Source of the DNA: Lethocerus indicus
Lineage: Eukaryota; Arthropoda; Insecta; Hemiptera; Belostomatidae
Length of the DNA stretch: 64,000 nt
Assembly (NCBI GenBank): GCA_019843655.1
Contig: JACDQD010000002.1
Coordinates: 506,585-570,584 of the forward strand
Reading direction: 5' to 3'
Shown: one piece after another, positions 33,947 through 45,582 of the stretch
Position numbering within the stretch: position 1 is the stretch's first letter
How the letters are laid out: each line of letters begins with the position of its first letter
Notes under the pieces: model-generated
Seen by the model: only the letters and a program-made list of their open reading frames with translations
Databases searched by the model: none
What the model was told of the DNA's origin: nothing
Position numbers and translations under genes: made by a program

Positions 33947-34054
33947 AATATATATATATACTTAAATATTATAGTACATTGATCGTGAATTTTTAACAAT
34001 ACCGTTGCGATAATCGGGAAAATGTACAATAAAAATCCGAGAACTCAAGCTACG
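33947..34054 (-). repeat. Dispersed repeat G, copy 2 (inverted partner of 23901)
   Basis: On the minus strand it reads TAGCTTGAGTTCTCGG, CCCGATTATCGCAACGG, TTAAAAATTCACGATCAATG, TATAATATTTAAGTATATAT, colinear with 23901-24005. Confidence 0.7.
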
Positions 34055-34067
34055 CTCACTTTGCACT

Positions 34068-34098
34068 GCACTTTTGCACTTGCCACTTGCAAAAGTGC
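34068..34098. repeat. Perfect 11-bp hairpin
   Basis: GCACTTTTGCA (34068-34078) pairs with TGCAAAAGTGC (34088-34098) across a 9-nt loop. It lies in a CACTT/GTGCA-rich segment (34056-34150) just beside repeat G. Confidence 0.8.
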
Positions 34099-36939
34099 AC
34101 CGATCAGTGCACTATAGTCACATTCGGAGCTTTCACTACACTGTTTCACTTTCACTTTGGATGGGGATTCTTCTTCTAGCCTTTTGGCCGGTTTTGGGGG
34201 TAGCCGGGAGGAAGTTGCCCCAAGGGGATTTGGGTGGTTTTAAAGTTTGTCTCTGTGTCCTGTCTTTATTTCGTCTATTATTTCGTCCAGTTTAAGCGTC
34301 CGTGCCAATTCGTGTACGTGTCCCGTCCGTGTTCTTGGGGCCGAACTTCAATATTTGGTCTCTTGATAAAAAAAATTCCTTCCTAATTACCACTAAGGGC
34401 CGTTTCGACTATTAACGGCGCCGTGTACCTAAAAACTTCGCTTCCCCGTAGTGCGGGTCTGCATTCCTCCGCCGTTCTCGGCCCGAACCCCCCGAATTTA
34501 AAGGGGGGGAAATAAGCTCGTAAACCGTGAAAAAGGTGAAAAAAAAAAAGAAAATATACCGAGGGCGATAAGGTAAGAAGGAGATAGAAATAAATGGGAA
34601 GAGCGGCCGCGAAGGGAAGAGCGGCCGAAAGTAATACCCAGTCTAATGGTGTGGCTCGTCAACCAGAATTTCAAGAAATTATTAAAATCCGCTCAAACTT
34701 TCTTCGGCGAAAAGGCGGGAGCGAAAGTGGGGGTGGGGGGGGGGAAAAATGGAAGTTTCGTTACGCCCCGCCGCGTCGACTTCAACCGACTCCGCGGCTG
34801 AACTTTAAGCAGAAGAAGGGAGTCATGAATTATTTGTAAATCGCCGAAAGAGTTTTACCTGCCGACAGTGCTCAAGGTGTGTGCCTTCGAAGGGGCCCTT
34901 CATTCCGCTACTTATTTTAGGGTATACTTCAATTTTCTCTCGCCGTCCCCGTCTTCGTCACATCGGGGGCCATCAGAAATATTCGAGTTTATATCGCAGA
35001 ACAATAATATTAGTTGTTTTAGATGTACAGTCACATAGAAATATGTATATTATTCCGACCCGGCGACCTTTCGTCCAAAAAAAATTCCTCAATGCTTCTC
35101 CCCGACTTCACTCTCTAAGCCGCTTCGATAAATCGGGCAGACTTTTCTAAGTTCAAAAATTTGTAAATTTTCGAGAATTAGGTTTCACAAAAATGAACCC
35201 ATCATCAGTCGTTCACTTTAAACGTAATATCGGTTTAAAAAGCTGACGAAAAGGTTCAAGAAAAAGGTCACGGAGAAGGGTTCAATCGGTGAGAATAATA
35301 ACACAGAAAGGACCGGAGTGTCCTTCGAGGCTCTCCCCTTCGTTTATTGTCCTTATCCTTTTATACAATATATTATGATGACGGGGCGGGGGTGGGGGCG
35401 TCAATATCCCTTTGATATCCTCAGACTTCAGAGAAAATATCCTGCCCTTCATCTGAGTCCTTCGGGTATTTGTATTGTTTTCGAGGACTCCATCTATTTT
35501 GTGTATTTTTTTTCCTGGACTATTGGGCGATATGTTGTGCAGTGGGGTTGTTGGGGGGTGGGGTGGGGGAAGTACCCCCTAGGAAATAAAAGATTTCGAT
35601 AATCCCACGTGGGGCGATATGGGGGATGACGCCCCGACCGGACGCCCGATAATTCAATGAGTTTGTATTAGCACCCCCCCCCACCCTCCCACCACTAAAA
35701 TTCCCACGGGACGGGGATGATTTTGTTTTTATTTATGCGGTACATACAATAACGATATTATTGACTGGTTTAATGGGGGGTGGTCTCTCCCACATTATAT
35801 ATTATACGCCGGCCCGAGATAAAGTCTATTTTGGCGAGGCTTAATTTACCCCCCCCCCACCCCTACCCCGGCCGCACCAGTAACGGTTCACTCATCTTAA
35901 TGGCGGTCATTTGCTGGACGTAGTAAGGGAGGGAAGAGGGGGCGCTGTTATTCAGCCCGTTATCGCTTATTTGGGGGTTGGTTGGTTGTTGCTCGCCTCC
36001 CCACCCACCCCTGTTCCAACCCTACTTTCTCTCAATCGCGTTTTCGTCCTACTAAACCCCCTCAACACTCTCCAGCCATCAAGTTTTTATCTACCCCACC
36101 CCCGATACGTTTAACAGCGGACTTCTCCCTCGGGATTTATTTTTAGAGAGAGGGTCGTTCTATTTATCCTAGTGATTCACCCTCAGACGTGAATTGGTGA
36201 GTGGGTTGGCGGGGGGGGGGGAGAAGGAAAGGGGCCCTAGATTTAATTTAATTAAACGAGTTATCCTTCCGTGCCGATAAGTCGCGTACAGCGCCGTGTG
36301 TGCGTACGGCCAATTGAAATGAATTTTCTTTTTTCTAATCGGCGCCCTTAGTAAATTATAATTTCGAAGTAGACTAATTTGATTGGGGGCGGATTCATTA
36401 CGCGTATCGATGACTCACGTCCACGTCCAAATTAGCGCTAATAAACGGGGGGGGGGGTGGCGAAGGGGCTTTGGGGAAAATTACACATTAACCCCCTCCC
36501 TCCCCCCCGCCGGCTATTATTTTCTTTTCTATTGGACAGCGGTCAACCATATTATAATAATGCCTAACAATATAAATATTTAGTTTGATTTTACATTTCC
36601 ACGTCCTGAAGTAATTTTTCGTCGTCTGTAAGCTCTAATCGTCCTACCCTTCAGTATCCATATAATGGAGGTTATTATAGGGCTAAACGTACTGAAGTTT
36701 CTAATCCGGCCAACTAATGCTTTTCCTATTTAGCTTAAATGTATTTACAATTGCACGAATACATTTGTATGCGTTGTATTTTGTTTGCTGATGGCCTCGA
36801 CACTGACGGAAACACAAAACGGGGTGCATAATGTACGTAAATCCTTCTCGTCGTCCCTGTAAATACAACAATCACGGACAACAATATTGTGTCTCTGTAG
36901 ATTACAGATTGAACTGAACATTGCTGTTATATTCGGTCG
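34099..36939. other. Non-coding stretch, no gene seen
   Basis: Contains many G- or C-runs (34731-34743, 35673-35682, 35850-35860, 36211-36222, 36446-36457) and a tandem GGAAGAGCGGCCG (34596-34628). No gene is supported. Confidence 0.45.
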
Positions 36940-37085
36940 TTTAATTATGAATACATCTAATTTTATGACCTTCTTCAATAGGGGAAAGTGGTAGAGAGTT
37001 GTCGATAATATTGGTGAATATATAGTGGATTATAATTAAAGTTTCCGAAGTCAAAATGTTGATTACTTTTTGGGTTGCCCTAATA
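36940..37085 (-). mobile_element. TA-type MITE family E, copy 2 (uninterrupted site)
   Basis: The minus-strand end reads TATTAGGGCAACCCAAAAAG followed by TAATCAACATTTTGAC, and is followed by GAAACTTTAATTATAATCCA, CTATATATTCACC and ATTATCGACAACTC. It matches the copies at 28330-28895 and 49571-49980. It lacks the TTAA element found in the 28-kb copy. The left boundary is uncertain. Confidence 0.65.
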
Positions 37086-37680
37086 AATTGCAGGGTCAGT
37101 TAGGATTTGGGTCCGATAAATAACTGAAAAATAGTTTGAGTGCTTTTTCTTTTTAGGCTCTCCAAATCATTCGAAACTCGGTCCTCGAGTATAAAGTATA
37201 GGGCGTCCGGCCCTAGGGGTAGCCGGACCCAATAATAAAGGGCCCTCTCTCCCTCCCCCACTAGCCCTTGTACCGGCCTAAATCCCGGTCACAAGTGTAA
37301 CGCAGGCCTAGGGCCGCCACGGTCAAGGGAATAACACCCCGAATACGTTATCCCTTCTTATTCCTATTCTTCTTCCTTAGGCCGGCCCAAACCCCGCAGA
37401 TCGTAAATTACTCAATTCGGAAAGGGCCGCCCCCGCCGCCCCAGGAACGCCGTTTATCGGCCCCCAGTTTACCGCCCCCCCCACCTTCCGCTTTGTTTCT
37501 TCTCCACTTTCCCCCTTTATTCTTATCTTTGTTCCCCCCCCCCGACTTTCAGAATTCCTCACCCCTTGAATTACCCCATTTTTTTCCTTTTCGCCGATAT
37601 AATTTATCCCGTTCAAAACTACTCTCGGTCGCCAGCGCAGCGGCGGGTATTTTGTAGCGATATTTTCTCGCGAAATATAC
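37086..37680. other. Non-coding stretch, no gene seen
   Basis: C-rich pyrimidine tracts near 37470-37545 account for the Gly/Arg-rich minus-strand frame of 152 codons (37377-37835), which also runs into the foldback fragment downstream. Confidence 0.4.
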
Positions 37681-37748
37681 CGACTACTGAAGATGGCGTG
37701 TGGCCGAAACCGGTCCGTCGAGGTCCGAACCGAGCAGGAGAACGATAA
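37681..37748. mobile_element. Foldback MITE, right-arm fragment
   Basis: CGACTACTGAAGATGGCGTG, TGGCCGAAACCGGTCCGTCG and AGGTCCGAACCGAGCAGGAG match the right arm. The left arm is missing. Confidence 0.75.
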
Positions 37749-39679
37749 AACTGGGAAACTCGTGTATTTTCTTTGTTCATTACCCCTCCCTCCCCCACAC
37801 CCCCCCCAAGTCATGGCGGTGAAATGCGGGTCCATATCATAGCAGCCCCCTAGCCATGGTACGGCGTAGCCGGAGCGGGGAGGGGTGGAAATTTAATTTT
37901 CCGGAGATGGATGGATGGATGGCGAAAGGTGTCCCCCCCCCCCATTAATGGTACTTTGTATCGCGGCGGTACTCTCCTTTTATTTCCTATGTTATGTGTC
38001 GACCCCAAATACTATTCATTTTTCTTGAAATGAAACTACTGCGCTCCATTAAATTGTCTCCCACTTCGTTCCCTATCCCGAATATCACTCCCTGTCGGGG
38101 ATTTCCTCCCGTTTCGGGGCGTAATATTTTGAGTGACGCCCTTAAACTGTTGTATTATGAATTTTTTTAATGTTACCAGCGTAATATCATCGCGGAAAGA
38201 AGCCCGTTCATAGATCCAAACGCAATAGCTTAATTAAAAAAAAAAAAAAACTGTCCGAACACTATCAGTCTATATATAATTGTCTGATTATTTAATGACG
38301 GTCATCGAGCCATAAAATTGTCCTCACGCTCACATATTGGAAAAAGTACGCAACTCGGCGTGCACAGAACTATCAGCGATTTAATTGTCGGCCAACATTT
38401 GAATTGTTTCTGAAACTGACCGGCCCTTGGGGGGGAGGGGGGATGAAATAATGAAAATTGGTTTTTTCCCGCCGTCCCGATTTCGCTTTCGGTTTCCGGC
38501 TGAAAAATGCATTAATTTTATTTTTGATGGAGGCGGGGCGCCGTTGCATTGTTGGCAACGGGGTCGGCCCACGGGCCCTTTCTCTGAATGCAGTTTTGTT
38601 TCCCTTCACCCCCCCACCCCCACCCCTTTTGCACAACAATAAAACAATCGGAATTGGACAATGAACGCTCATTAAATTTTTAAACGGGGCGAAACTTCGT
38701 TTAACCTTACACTACAGAAACCCCCTTTTTCGCCAGCTTTCCGACCGATAAATTCGGACCGAAATTAATAATTTCAAAACTGTTTTTCCGGCCGGCGACT
38801 CAATTTTCGCCCCTATCGTGTTAATTTATCACGAAGTAAAACGGCGGTTTTGTTCCGTCTGAAACTTGTTTCTAACTTTAAACCGCAATAAGTAAATTTC
38901 CGTCATTGGGGCAGGATTTAAACTACAGTAAAGAATTAATAACTATTAATTTTTTTTAATCAACTACAATAAATTAATAGTTGAATGACCGGTGTTGGCA
39001 AGTCGAAGGTGAATTTATTGATAGGGTGATAATTACCGAATAATTGCCTACTTACTTCGTTACGATTTTCACTAAACTAACGTTAATAAGTTTCTGTAAA
39101 ACTGGCGAATCGTTTATACGGTAGAATTAGGAGGAGGAGGAGGATGAGGCAAGCGTGTTTAGAGGCGTGATTTAGAGGATATGAAAAAAGAAAATATCGG
39201 GGCTTCAACTCCGGTTAGGGCTTAATTTGGGTTGGGAGGTCTTAACTTTGGCGGGTCATCGACAGTTTAATAATGTAGCCCCGGAGACTGCGTATAGCTT
39301 TGATGGGGCGGCGGCTGGGGGCGGTACCGTGTTTTCCTTTCAGTACATCGTAGAACCGCCCCTCCCTCTCCCCCGCCCTACCGTCCGGGCGGTAGTTTAG
39401 GACCGGGACATAATGAATTTTCCCCGCCCCCGTCTATAGGTGGCGGGGTGGGCGGGGGTGTGTGGAGGTGGCGGTGGGGAAAATTGGTGGGTAATTTGTA
39501 GGGGCGGCTGCGGGAAAGGGGTTGTCGGCGGGGTACGCCCGCACAACCCCTCATATTCTACCTTCCTTCAATCCCGGGCCCTTTCTTACCCTTCTCTTCT
39601 ACCGCTGCCGGCGCTAGATATTTATTTTATCGCCCGAGCAATTTTCTCCCGTTTCCCCAATCGCCTATTTCGTCCTTGA
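37749..39679. other. Non-coding stretch, no gene seen
   Basis: Contains (GATG)n (37906-37922), an A-run (38236-38250), an (AGG)n tract (39130-39145) and a G-rich tract (39436-39480). No gene is supported. Confidence 0.45.
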
Positions 39680-39717
39680 ACTAGACCCGTTTCGGATTCT
39701 AGCCGGCGTCGGTAGCG
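39680..39717. mobile_element. Foldback MITE fragment, strongly decayed
   Basis: CTAGACCCGTTTCGGATTCT and AGCCGGCGTCGGTAGCG align with the left-arm core (TAGACCGGTTTCGGCCGCTC, GCCATCTTCAGTAGCG). Confidence 0.45.
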
Positions 39718-39879
39718 TCGTTTCCGCAGCAGAAGAGTGACCGGAGCCCCCCGCATGACAGAGGGTGCTGAAAATATTATCGGGGTGGGTGGGGAGAAAA
39801 TAAATATAAATTTGACGCCTTTAAATTCAGTATAAAAATTATCGCCCGAGACCTTTTTCCACCCTTTATTTTACATCCG

Positions 39880-40215
39880 CCTCATTAATTACACCCCCCC
39901 AAAGAAAGATCTAAAGTTCATTTTTACCCGGGCCGAATACACAAATCTCTTTCATCGAATTCCGGCCGCCGACGAAAGATCTCAGCGAAAAGAGAAAATA
40001 CGATTGGGGTGGCCGAATAAAATTAAAGGAAAATCCGTTTTCTTTGAATCGGAAACTTCGGAATTTCCCCTCCATAAGATTTCCGACAGAAGACAAATAT
40101 GATGAGTATACAATGTTTTTTTTTTTTTTTTTTACCGACCATCCACTGTCTCCAGTATTGGAGTAGATTAAAGGGTTTCCCAACGTGAGTTTTCTACCAA
40201 ATATAGGAAAAATCC
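39880..40215 (-). repeat. Dispersed repeat H, copy 1
   Basis: Shares CTCATTAATTACACC, AGTTCATTTTTACCCGGGCC, GAATACACAAATCTCTTTCA and AATATAGGAAAAATCCC with 45392-45582. An 18-T run (40115-40133) would be an A-run on the minus strand, which could mean a retroposed tail, but no polymerase III boxes or LINE domain are seen. Confidence 0.6.
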
Positions 40216-43200
40216 CCGCGGAACCCTTCACGCGATCCTACACGTGAAGCCCATTGAGTGACGGATTCAATATTTGGTCGCGGAAACCTTCACTCATTTA
40301 AATTTGTTAAGAGTATATAGTTACGGGTGCTGAATTTATTTTCCTATTTTCCAGTAACATCCCTTTAACAAATGAATCTAGGGGAGATTCGTCAATTCTT
40401 TCTGTGTCACAATTTACACTTCAAGTAGCGCTTCAATTCGTGGGATATGAAATTATTTCATTTCAGAATTTGCCTCATTATACGGGGGGGTAGGGGGTAG
40501 GCCAATTAACGGTCAATTAACGGCGAATGGTCTATGCCTATCAGAACGGCCCCATTTCGTAGCTACTAATCGTTCGACAGCCGATAACAAGTTGTCCCGC
40601 TTACAAAGGGGCGGATTATTAAGTGAATTTCAAGTTCATTAAAGTTGGCAAGGTCGTCCTCGTCCAACTCTTTAATACAGATCATAATAGAGTTTTCCCC
40701 CCCCCGCCCCCAGACAACTTATTATTTCATTTTTTTTTCTCCTCAAGGCCGCTAATTTATTCAAGCCTCGTCGATTTACAGCCGGCATTTTCTCGTCATT
40801 TTCCGCACGCTGTTTTCGATTATAATTTCCCCTTTTGAAGGGCGCCCAGTGAAGTTGGTTGGTTGGGCGCGTGGGAGCGATGAGTTTTTATTTACGTCTG
40901 TAGAAATTTCAAAAGTCATGCCCTTCAAACGAGCTTTTCACGTTGCATATCAATCGTTCCACAATCTGTAGAACTCCGGTCACACCTACATATTCAGGAA
41001 ATAGACTTAGAAATGAGACTTTGGTTATTTAAATTTTTTTTTTGGAAGAAAAGTTTCCCCAATTACGTTATGCAATCTGCCATCCAATTGCCAATAAATA
41101 TTCATATTAGAGATAAGCTTTTCTTAATGGAAGTTTTTCTTATTAATGAATTTTTTATTGGAGATAAGAACATAAATAGTGGGAATTATTTTCACAGGAC
41201 CTCACAGAGGGGTCAGTGACGAGAAGGTATACGCAAAAAAAAAAAAATTAAATTATTCTGACTGTCAGTTACATTTTTATGATTTTAGTTCATTCCCTCT
41301 TCTGTGAAGCATGTGCGAATATGTTGCCAACTGCAACTTGATTTCACTTCGTCGGACCTGAGCTTTTAAATCGTCGGACGATTGCAATTTTTCTGTTGGA
41401 TCCGGATTTTCGACCGAATTCTGTATTATATTTTAAACATCCTTCGCGATCTCACAGCACGAATTGGGGTGAATTGGGGGAGGGGGGGGGTGGCACAATC
41501 GTTAGCCCCAACCCCCTCCCGTACCGGTAATCGGCCGACGGTTGAGTGAACTCATGAATTATTCAAAGAGGGGGCAAAATTTAATCAAAAGATTAATTTA
41601 ATTATCTCCGGCTAATTAAGAATGCTAATCTATTTCCGACCTTATTGGCGGTGCATTAGCCGGATTCGAAAACCTTTTACACTTTTTTACCGTCCGTACG
41701 TACAATATACATATACATATTTTTTTTTTTTTAATTTGTATCTTTCGGTTAGTGCTGTCGAAATATCTGGCCGATCTTCACGAAAGTCGTCCGTATAGAC
41801 CGGTCTATTTTCTGTGTAGCTTCAAACTGAATTCAATCTAGTTTATTTTATTCCTGGTCTCTGTTGGACAGCAGTTTTGCCGGCGAAGCTCCGTTTCATA
41901 GGGGCTGTCAGGTGCTTCACGCCCCTCCTCTAAGGCTTCTTCAGAACATTCCTCGGGTAAATACCACATACCTTCTTCCGGCAGTAGACGCGTATCCGCC
42001 GTTTCGGATGACACGAAAGCCCTGGAGGGGGGGGCTTTAATCAAGTGTTACAGGTTGCGAAAATACTGTACAACGGAAGGTATACGCGCATAAAATAAAA
42101 ATCCCGGCGTGAAAAGGGGTAGCTGCGAATCAAACCGAATGCAAATAGGGATTCGTGGGGTGGCCGGCGAATGTACCGAAACATTTGTACTATAAATTAC
42201 ATCGGGGGGGCAATAATGCCACCGATCTTTATTTGGGGGGGGGGAACGGAATACATCCCGTTGGAATTTTAACGGCGGGCGTAAATAATTGATGGCGGCC
42301 CGTAAACTCGAGTGTAACACTTCGTCTCCCGAACAACTGTTCTACCGAGGATGGCGGGAATCAAAAGGGCGGCACAACCCCCCCCCCCCCCCTCGTTTAG
42401 CCCGTACTCGGCGGAGTCCACTAAAACGTCGGTTGGCCGGGCGAAAACATAAACATTTATTATCCGATAGAGTTTAAAACGGTTAATTTGGAACGAAAAG
42501 GGAATAGCGTCAAATTATTGTACTTTCGCGTGTCCGATTACACACATTTAGGGCGGCCAATAATAAATTTAAAACGGTGTTAATTGCAAAAAAAAAAAAA
42601 AAAACCGCCACCCCCCCCGGCTAACATGTCGAATTTTATACCGGGTAATAAAGACCCCCCCCCCGGGGACAAAATGCCGGGTGTAACGCGAACTTCAAAT
42701 ATATTCTACCTACAACCCTTCTGTAACGACTCCCGGCGACGCTTAATTTCGTCGGTATTTTCCCCTATTGGAATAATTTCATTATCAGAGCCTCTTTATT
42801 ATTTACGGACGTCTTTACCTCAACTGGAAACCTATTTCCACCCCCACCCCCGAAGCGATGCAAAAGTCTGGCTTTTTATCGAGCCAGCCTTTGGGGGGGG
42901 AGGGTATATTAAATAAATGTATAAATCCGCGATTGAAACTTGCCCCCTATTGAAGTTGCTCCGTGAATTATTCAAGCGGCGTTAATTGACGGTACCGTCG
43001 GGACGCTTCAGTTTCCGCGGCCCGAAGTGAAAACCGATTTCGGAACGGCTCAGCTCAGAACGGACGAGAGTGGACAGGAAAACTCACTGACCCGGATCTG
43101 AAACCGAAGTTAGATGAGATGGAAATGTTATTCTCCGAAAGTTATAATTCTGACCGACCGCCCTCCACTGTTATAGTTCTGATGATTGTAAACTGATTTA

Positions 43201-45391
43201 CATAGTATACATTCGGCGGAACGTTATCGGGGGAAAAAATACGACTTTTTGACAGCGTTTCATCCCCCGTCGTCGCCGTTGTTGGGCCCCGTCCCAGCGT
43301 TCAAATTAAAAAAATACACACAGTCTACATTCGGGGTATGTGTACCTCCCTGGAGAGCTATTTAAGATGTAAAAATCCCCAGGCTCGTTTAACCCTAGAG
43401 CGGCGGTGATTAAACGTAAACGCGTGGCGTTTAGCCCTTGAAAAAAAGCTCAAAGGGGGGGGTCGCCCCCGCCCCAATTAATCGGGGGGTCGCTAACTGA
43501 AAGGGCCCGAAACACTAGTTTATGGAGGGCTCCACTTTTACCGGAACACTTTTCAAAAGGGGCTAAATCAGTGGGGGTTGGGGCGAAACCGAGGCCGTCC
43601 TCTTGTTTGTTCTAAGTGAAGTCATCGGGGGTCGGAGGGGTCACGGAGGCCTAAACGGGACACGCACACAAGAAAAAGTAAAAATCCCGTCTCGGCCCCG
43701 ATCCCTTTTTCCCGATTTTCTCCCTCCGTCCCGGCTCACCCCTTTTTCCGTTTACCGAACGTCCCCGAACCCCTTTATTAAAAGGAAGAAAAGGACTTTT
43801 CCTGCCCGGCCTCTGTGCCCGTGGGAGGGGTAGGACACGCCGAAAGTTCCCGCCCCCCCCCCCCCCCACTACTACTCCTCTCGTCGGATTCGCACCCGAC
43901 GACAAAACCGCTCCAAATTGGCTTCGGGGGAGGGCCCAATAAGGATTCCCGGACCGCCAAATTATAGGGCTCAACTTGGGCGGTTCGCACAACTTTCAGT
44001 GGGGCGTCCACCTTGACAATCGGTCGGGATTTCAATCGGGCGAGAATTTTCTTTCCCCATAATTATCCGGAAAATAGGCTTCATCGGTGGACTCCGAAAT
44101 ACGGGATCGACTGTTGTCCAGCGGGTCAACGCGTACATATTCTAAAAGTACAGTACTTGGGGCATATTTGGAAAAAAGTTCGGTTACTATACGTCAATTT
44201 TTACCTCCGTCTTATACGCCTTAGAATAGGGTGGCGCGATGAAGCACCTTTAACCTGAGTCCGGATTTTTCGCCGGAAAACCCTGAGTGGTTGAGGAAGG
44301 GCGGAATTTTCAAGTTGCACGAAAGATGGAAAAAGCGGTCTATGTAAGTTAATAAGCGTGTACCGAAATATTTGAACGAGGCGCTAACTTTCCGTACATT
44401 CGGGTTGGTCGTCAAACGAAGTCTTCGGTCCGGACGTCCCGGACATTTTTCCCAGTTTCCTCAAAAGCGTTCGGACTAAATTAACACAGTATTAAAACAG
44501 ATATCGCGAAGTAGCGCGACGTAAAATGAAATTTGATTAAAATGCGAACCAGCGTTTTTCGCAGAAAATTTTCAAAATTATTTTTTCATCCGTCCAACAA
44601 CGCGGAGGTACAGCGTTTCTTTGGTACGAAATTCGGTCAGTTTTTCCACCGGCTATATTAGATTTTCCCGGAAGAACGGCTGAGAATTTTCCCCCGGGGG
44701 GATGAGCCGAGCTCTTGTTCGAATATAATAGAACCCCCACTTCGAAGTACGTATATACATCGAATAAATAAAGTTATTACGTTATTCGCGTTGCTGAGAG
44801 TTTCGAGTTCTTGCTATAACAACACAAGGGCGTAAGTAGGAGTTGTTCAGCGACTAACGAATCGGGTTCAATCGGAACAAGTCCCAATTAGTTGGGATTT
44901 GAGGGGGGGCCTCCTCCGCCCACCCCCTCCCCGGTGTTTAATAATTCGAGATTTGGTTTATATACTGGGCTTATATCGATCTGGCTTAGGCGACCAAGCG
45001 TGCAGTGGCGGCTGCATTAATAAGGATGCTCTCTGGGGGGCCGGGGCCACTGTGTACATTTTAAATGAACATCTCCTTGGTTCAGCATCTCGGTCTCTAT
45101 TTAGGGGTGTCCCTCGCCCCTCCCCCCGCCACCCCTAATGACGATTGACCTCTCGGTGGACGCGTTTTCCCTTTTAGCCGGGGGGCGGCAGCTTCTCGGC
45201 CACTCGGTCTTGCCACCACTAACACACCCCCACCTTCAACCCCTGATTTATTCACCGGGTAAAGTGAAGCCACCACCACCACCACCACCCCACCCCTGAT
45301 GGCGCATTCATCCGCCCCGATTTATCGAGCTGAAAGCCACCCCCTCCAAGGGCTGCGGCGCGGAGACACAGCAGGCACGGCCCTAATGTAC
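40216..45391. other. Non-coding stretch, no gene seen
   Basis: Over 5 kb without a recognisable gene or element. Contains many homopolymers: G at 41479-41490 and 42233-42244, A at 42589-42604, C at 42379-42392 and 43852-43867. An (ACC)n tract lies at 45270-45290. Arg/Pro/Gly-rich open frames follow from these tracts. Some elements may be present but too decayed for me to see. Confidence 0.45.
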
Positions 45392-45582
45392 AGCCCTCAT
45401 TAATTACACCGCACCCCCCCCCGCCCCCAACAAGGAAAAATGGAGTCCCAGTTCATTTTTATCGGGCCGAATACACAAACCTCTTTCATCGAGAAAATAC
45501 AAACATCGACCTTTACCCACGAGCGTTATCGTACTATCGTCGTTGATATAATATAATAATAAATATAGGAAAAATCCCGTGC
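45392..45582 (-). repeat. Dispersed repeat H, copy 2
   Basis: Matches 39880-40215, but lacks about 35 bp (the ATTCCGGCCGCC...segment) between TTTCATCGA and GAAAATAC, and diverges after that until AAATATAGGAAAAATCCC. Confidence 0.6.

Noticed and set aside
40160..40195. Pyrimidine tract, CCAG and GTGAGT around 40160-40190 forming a possible 29-nt exon
   Set aside because: It lies inside dispersed repeat H; the pyrimidine tract is the repeat's T-run and the second copy does not support coding constraint.
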